A DNA stretch of 64,000 nucleotides, taken from a bacterium Scap17. GTDB taxonomy: Bacteria > Pseudomonadota > Gammaproteobacteria > Pseudomonadales > Halomonadaceae. Shown piece by piece: positions 59,970 to 64,000 of the stretch. The DNA is taken from positions 2,542,001 through 2,606,000 of the forward strand of contig VINJ01000001.1 in the NCBI GenBank assembly GCA_013376735.1, given 5' to 3'. Both the position numbers and the translations under genes were made by a program. Numbering within the stretch: the stretch's first letter is position 1; each line of letters opens with the position of its first letter. The notes below the pieces were generated by a model. It was not told where the DNA came from. It searched no databases and saw only the letters and a list, made by a program, of their open reading frames with translations.

Positions 59970-61707
59970 GTGACAGCAACACGCAACCCCGCAGCGGCTG
60001 AGCGCGCTGTTAGCAACGGCGTTCCGCGCTCATCCGGTCTGCTTGGCGACTACGACAAGGGGCTGTTCTGGCCCGTCCTCAGCATATATCCTGATCATGA
60101 TCTACGCCCTGGCGGCGCCGGAGCAGACCGGCGCGGCGCTGTCCGGCATACGTGACTTCCTGATCTTCAATTTCGGCTGGAGCTTCGTGCTCGGGGTCGC
60201 CGCGACGCTGATCTTCAGCTTCTATCTGTTGCTCAGCCCCTTCGGCAGCATCCGCCTGGGGCCGGATGATTCACGTCCTGAGTTCAGCTATGTGGCGTGG
60301 ATCTCGATGATCTTTAGCTGCGGGCTGGGCATTGGCTTCGTGTTCTTCAGCGTCGCCGAGCCATTGACGCACCTCTACACCTCCTCGCATGTGCAGGACC
60401 TCAATCAGGTCGGCCAGCAGGCCGGGGTATCAACCGCGATCCGCAACACCCTGATGGACTGGGGCATGAATGGCTGGGCACTGTTTGCCGTGGCCGCCTG
60501 GGCCATCGCCTTTCCGGCCTATCGCCTCGGGCAGCCGCTGACGGTCGCCACCGGTCTATATGGTCTTCTGGGGGAGCGCTGCAACAGCAGTCTGTGGGGA
60601 AAGCTTGCCAACGGGCTTGGCGTGATCGGTACCATCGGCGGCAATGCCACCATGATCGGGCTGGGCGTCACCTCCATCAGCTATGCCTTGAAGGTGCTGT
60701 TCGGACTCGAGTTCGGCGCCTTCGGTCAGGCCATGGTGATGCTGGTGATCATCATCGCCTACGTGGCATCGGCGGCGACCGGCATCGGGCGCGGCATCAA
60801 GTACCTCAGCCTGCTCAACATGATCATGGCCGGCGCCATATTGCTGGCGCTGCTGGCCTTCGGTCACGCCCCGGCGCAGTACCTGCTGAACATGATCACC
60901 CAGCAGTTCGGTGACTACTTCGGCTCGGTATTCGTCAACCAGTTCTGGACCGACGCGGGCAGCTTCGAACAGCGTGAGTGGGTGGGCTGGTGGATGATCT
61001 TCTACTGGCTCTGGTACATCTCCTATATCCCCCTCTGCGGCGGTTTCATCGCGCGCATCTCCCGCGGCCGCACCCTGCGCGAATTCGTGTTCGGCGTGGT
61101 GGTGGTGCCGATGCTGCTGTCGATCGTGTGGTTCAGCATCTGGGGCGGCTCGGCCGGCTATGCCGAGGTCAATCAGATCGTACCGCTGTGGGAAAGCGTG
61201 CAGGGCAATCCGGAATCCGGCATCTACCTGTTGCTGCAGAGCATGCCCGGCGGCTGGTGGCTGTGCCTCGCGGTGCTGTTCAACATCATCGTCTTCGCCG
61301 TCACCACCTCGGATTCGGCCTCGTTCTTCTCGGCCATGCAGGTCTCCAATGGCAACGAGAACCCGAAGATCCTGATGCGCCTGCTGTGGGGCGTGATCAT
61401 CGGCGTCACCGGCATCGTCTTCCAGCTCGCCGGTGGCTTCACCGCCATCAAGTGCCTGGCGATCGTGGTCGGCGCGCCCTTCTTCCTCGTCAGCATCGCT
61501 TACATGTTCTCGGTCTATCGCATGCTCAAGGCGACCCATGAACAGCCCGCGACGGCCATGCAGCCGGCCCCTCAGGTAAAGCCTCTGCCTGCCGAAGCCG
61601 TTGAGCCGGAAGCCCCAAGTGCTGTCTCACCCACCACGCCAGCTAGTACGCCCGCGCCGCCCTCCCTCCCGGGGTCGGGAAGCCAACCCATCCCGGGCGC
61701 GACCTAA
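59970..61707 (+). pseudogene. BCCT-family (betaine/choline/carnitine) transporter, frameshifted near the N-terminus
   Basis: The natural start is probably the GTG at 59970, with GGAGG upstream. It reads GLLGDYDKGLFWPVLS and then loses frame in an AT-repeat at 60084-60089. The main frame continues from about 60090 (LIMIYALAAPEQTGAALSGI) to 61707, giving about 12 transmembrane segments. BCCT core motifs are GMNGWALFAVAAW and the Trp-rich VGWWMIFYWLWYISYIPLCG. One extra AT unit would restore a normal protein. The C-terminal tail is Pro/Ala-rich. The product would import a quaternary amine; the adjacent FAD oxidase gene hints at its catabolism. It could be a true pseudogene or a sequence error. 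Confidence 0.85.
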
Positions 61708-61781
61708 ACGGCATGACGGGCTCACGTCGACTCGAGCAGGCAAGTCACCCGAGCGCAACGCGCACGAACCAACACCGCCAT

Positions 61782-61860
61782 TGATCGCCAATGACAATGA
61801 TCACCAATGACAATGATCACCAATGACAACGATCACCAATGACAACGATCGCCAACAACA
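61782..61860 (+). repeat. 16-bp tandem repeat, about five copies
   Basis: The unit tgatcaccaatgacaa is repeated at 61782, 61798, 61814, 61830 and 61846, with small changes (tgatcgcc, cgatcacc). It ends some 20 bp before the FAD-oxidase start. It contains no gene, but copy number could affect spacing to the promoter or leader of that gene. Confidence 0.85.
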
Positions 61861-61879
61861 AGACGGATGGTGACCCACG

Positions 61880-63236
61880 ATGACTGTCAAGCAGCCTTAC
61901 AACCCTCACTACGACCCTCTCAAGGACAGCTCCCCAGGCGAAGGAGTGGATTATGCGCCGAGCTACTGGCGCTACCACGCAGGGCCGCCGCCAGAGAATG
62001 ATGGCCCGGTCACTGACGACATGGAGGCCGACGTGGTGCTGATCGGTGCCGGCTTCACCGGCCTTGCCACGGCGATGTTCCTGGCGCGCGAGCATGGCAT
62101 CAAGGCGGTGGTGCTGGAGGCCAATCAGATCGGCTGGGGCTGCACCAGCCGCAATGGCGGCCAGGGCCATCTGGCCTGGGGGCGCCTGAGTCGCAGCCAG
62201 TGGGTCAGGAAATGGGGCGTCGACATGGCGCGCCAGTTGCACGCCAATAGCCTGGAGGGTTTCGAGGTCTTCAAGTCCCTGACCCAGGACCCGGAGGTGG
62301 ACTGCGAGCCTCAGCCACTGGGCAATCTGCTGATCGCCCACAGTCCGCAGGCCATGCAGCATCTCGAGGCCGAATCACGCCTGTGCAACAACATCCTCGG
62401 CTACCGGACCCGAACGCTGGACCGCGCGTCAGTGCATCGTGACTTCATGGGCGATCAGGAGAGTCACGGTGCGATGCTCGAGCCTGAAGGCATCGCGGTA
62501 CAGCCGCTCAAGCTGGCCTACAGCTACGCGCGTATCGCGCGCCACCATGGCGCCAGAATCCACACCAGCAGCCCGGTGCAGCACTGGACAACCGAGAACG
62601 GCATCCACTATCTGCAGACGCCGGGTGGCACGGTGAAGGCGCGCGCGGTGGGCTATACCAGCCCCAATCTTCACTCGCTGACCGCCTATCGCAACATGCC
62701 GATCATGGCCAATTCGGTGTGGACGCGCACCCTGACCGACGATGAGATCGAGGCTTGTGGCCTGCGTTCGACCATCCTGACCACGGACACACGCAAGCTG
62801 CGTTATTACTATCGCCTACTACCCGAGAAACGCCTGCAGATCGGCACGCGTAGCGCCATCAGTGGCGCGGATGCGCAGAATGCCCGGCATCTGGATGTGG
62901 TGCATGAGGCCATCGCGCGCAAGTTCCCGGCGCTGGCCGGCATCGAGACGCCGTGGTTCTCGCATGGATGGATATCTCCCACGACATGATGCCGCGCATC
63001 GTGCAGCCGGACCCAAGCAGCAGATCTTCTACTCCCAGGGCTACAGCGGCAACGGCGTGTCGTTCTCGGCCTATGCCTCCAAGCAGCTGGCCGCGCTGAT
63101 CGCCGGGCAGTCGTTGCCGGAGGCCCATCTGCCGATCTTCAACTCGCCGCTGCCCGCCCATCCACTCAGACCTATCCGGCGCATGGGCCAACACCTGCTC
63201 TACAAGTATTTCCAGGTGCTGGACAAGGTGAGCTGA
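61880..63236 (+). pseudogene. FAD-dependent amine/amino-acid oxidoreductase (DAO family), two frameshifts near the C-terminus
   Basis: The N-terminal FAD-binding motif VLIGAGFTGLATAMFLA is near residue 53, followed by GCTSRNGGQGHLAWGR, as in gamma-glutamylputrescine oxidase-like and sarcosine/glycine-oxidase-like DAO proteins. The first frame stops at 62989. Continuing homology reads MDISHDMMPRIVQPDP in a second frame (from about 62968) and QQIFYSQGYSGNGVSFSA in a third (from about 63009) to the stop at 63236. Together they make a full-length enzyme of about 450 residues. Shifts lie near 62966 and 63010. It is next to the BCCT gene, and both may belong to betaine or polyamine use. Decay and sequencing error are both possible. 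Confidence 0.83.
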
Positions 63237-63344
63237 GTAACGCCCCGCGCGAGTTCCGCCACTGATCGCCTCTATCACTTCTCAATACGCCGCGGCGCAC
63301 TCCAATGCCGTCGCGACACCTCCCACTGACATGCCTCTTGCGGC

Positions 63345-63749
63345 ATGCAAGCACCAGAGAGACGCACCATAAATCGTGAACAGATGACCGCAATGTTCGA
63401 CGCCTTCAATCGCCACGCCATCGATGAGGTCATGGAGTACTTCGCCGACGATGTGGTCTTCGACACCGTGTCCGGCGATGAGGCGCACGGCACGCGTATC
63501 GTCGGTAAAGCCGCCGTGCGCGACGCCTTCGTGAATACCTGGACGACAATGCCCGATGTGCAGTGGGCCAAGGGCGAGTTCTTCTTCGCCGATCAGCGCG
63601 TCGTCTCCGAATGCACCTTCATGGCGACCCAGCCCGATGGCCAGCGTGTCGAAGCCGACAGCGTGGATCTCTTCACCATCGAGAAGGGCAAGATCACCCG
63701 CAAACAGGCCTTCCGCAAGCAGCGACCGGCCTTTACTCCAGCTGCCTGA
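63345..63749 (+). CDS. SnoaL-like/NTF2-fold protein (nuclear transport factor 2 superfamily)
   Basis: A 134-residue cone-fold protein: AMFDAFNRHAIDEVMEYFAD, followed by DDVVFDTVSGDEAHGTRIVG, the usual pattern of SnoaL-like polyketide cyclase/ketosteroid-isomerase relatives, with DSVDLFTIEKGKITRKQAF at the end. The function in this family is often unassigned (small-molecule binding or isomerisation). A later start at 63384 is possible. It follows the FAD oxidase by 108 bp and ends before a strong terminator. Confidence 0.82.
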   Translation: MQAPERRTINREQMTAMFDAFNRHAIDEVMEYFADDVVFDTVSGDEAHGTRIVGKAAVRDAFVNTWTTMPDVQWAKGEFFFADQRVVSECTFMATQPDGQRVEADSVDLFTIEKGKITRKQAFRKQRPAFTPAA

Positions 63750-63765
63750 GGGTAACGCGCAGCGC

Positions 63766-63806
63766 ATACGCAAAAGGCCAGTCATCATGACTGGCCTTTT
63801 GCGTAT
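63766..63806. terminator. Strong intrinsic terminator after the SnoaL-like gene
   Basis: A perfect 19-bp inverted repeat (63766-63784 with 63788-63806), loop tca, containing a four-base A block on the left arm and a T block on the right arm. It is symmetrical and may act in both directions. Confidence 0.82.
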
Positions 63807-63961
63807 CAACATCTATCTCGACACGACGATTTGATAACGACACAGGCTTATCTCTTGACGCCGCATGCTGATAATCTTGCTGATGAAAACCGCTGTATGC
63901 TTTTCATCCACATGAAACGCCACTCATTGACCGCCAGTTCCCATTGCCAAGAGGAAACCGG

Positions 63962-64000
63962 ATGACCACGGACACAGACTCCTCACAGGCATCAACCGAC
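63962..64000 (+). CDS. Start of an unidentified gene (partial)
   Basis: An ATG at 63962 with an AAGAGGAAA ribosome-binding site six bases upstream begins MTTDTDSSQASTD and runs off the window. Only 13 residues are visible, polar and uninformative. The 155 bp before it may hold its promoter. Confidence 0.55.
   Translation, partial: MTTDTDSSQASTD

Noticed and set aside
60556-61539. 327-residue minus-strand frame in the BCCT gene
   Set aside because: His/Asp/Gln-rich shadow without hydrophobic or catalytic patterns.
61782-61860. CRISPR array
   Set aside because: Units are contiguous 16-mers without spacers and no cas genes are near.

Overview
The window looks like a chromosomal surface-polysaccharide region of a high-GC marine or halophilic gammaproteobacterium, probably of the Halomonas/Cobetia kind. 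This is inferred from GC-rich coding sequence, a fused CysN-CysC, a two-module KpsC plus KpsS, and betaine-type (BCCT) and Na+/H+ (NhaC) transporters. No rRNA, tRNA or CRISPR array was seen, so the taxonomic call is soft.

Region 1 (1-27.6 kb) is a capsule locus of the ABC-transporter (Kps) type. On the minus strand lie the export genes kpsD-kpsM-kpsT (kpsT runs off the left edge), a small lipoprotein, and a sulfate module: SLC13-type permease, cysQ, cysD and cysNC. On the plus strand lie kpsC and kpsS, then an SDR, an LTA-synthase/sulfatase-like membrane enzyme, a 2714-residue polyketide/fatty-acid-type synthase, a small unknown protein and an alpha-oxoamine synthase. The last set matches the gene content of the rhizobial rkp-1 (RkpA, G, H, I, J) K-antigen region. 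My reading is that the synthase builds an acyl chain, the PLP enzyme releases it by condensation with an amino acid, and the SDR reduces the product, giving a dedicated sphingoid-like lipid for the capsule. The sulfate genes could supply PAPS for a sulfated polymer. The chemistry is inference; the gene set is seen.

Region 2 (27.7-47.6 kb, minus strand) is a Wzx/Wzy-type polysaccharide locus: a BY-kinase (Wzc), an initiating sugar transferase (WbaP-like), a flippase, glycosyltransferases, UDP-glucuronate 4-epimerase, Ugd and an O-antigen ligase/polymerase-like protein. From about 32.7 to 43.2 kb the GC content falls sharply, as is usual for an exchanged serotype cassette. The EpsG-like polymerase and one glycosyltransferase are decayed, the ligase-like gene carries a frameshift in a G7 tract, and IS3 and nested IS30 copies interrupt the block.

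Region 3 (44.6-53.1 kb) is an insertion-sequence graveyard: IS5, IS481 and IS3 remnants, an IS3 inside an IS481, and a second copy of the IS3 at 35 kb, here intact with a 3-bp target duplication.

Region 4 (53.2-64 kb) is ordinary GC-rich metabolism: a PoxB-like TPP enzyme, a nitronate monooxygenase-like protein, an operon of NhaC antiporter, class IV aminotransferase and GntR regulator with a likely operator, then a BCCT transporter and a FAD amine oxidase (both frameshifted), a SnoaL-like protein and the start of another gene. Single-base indels in several otherwise good genes mean that either decay or assembly error must be considered.
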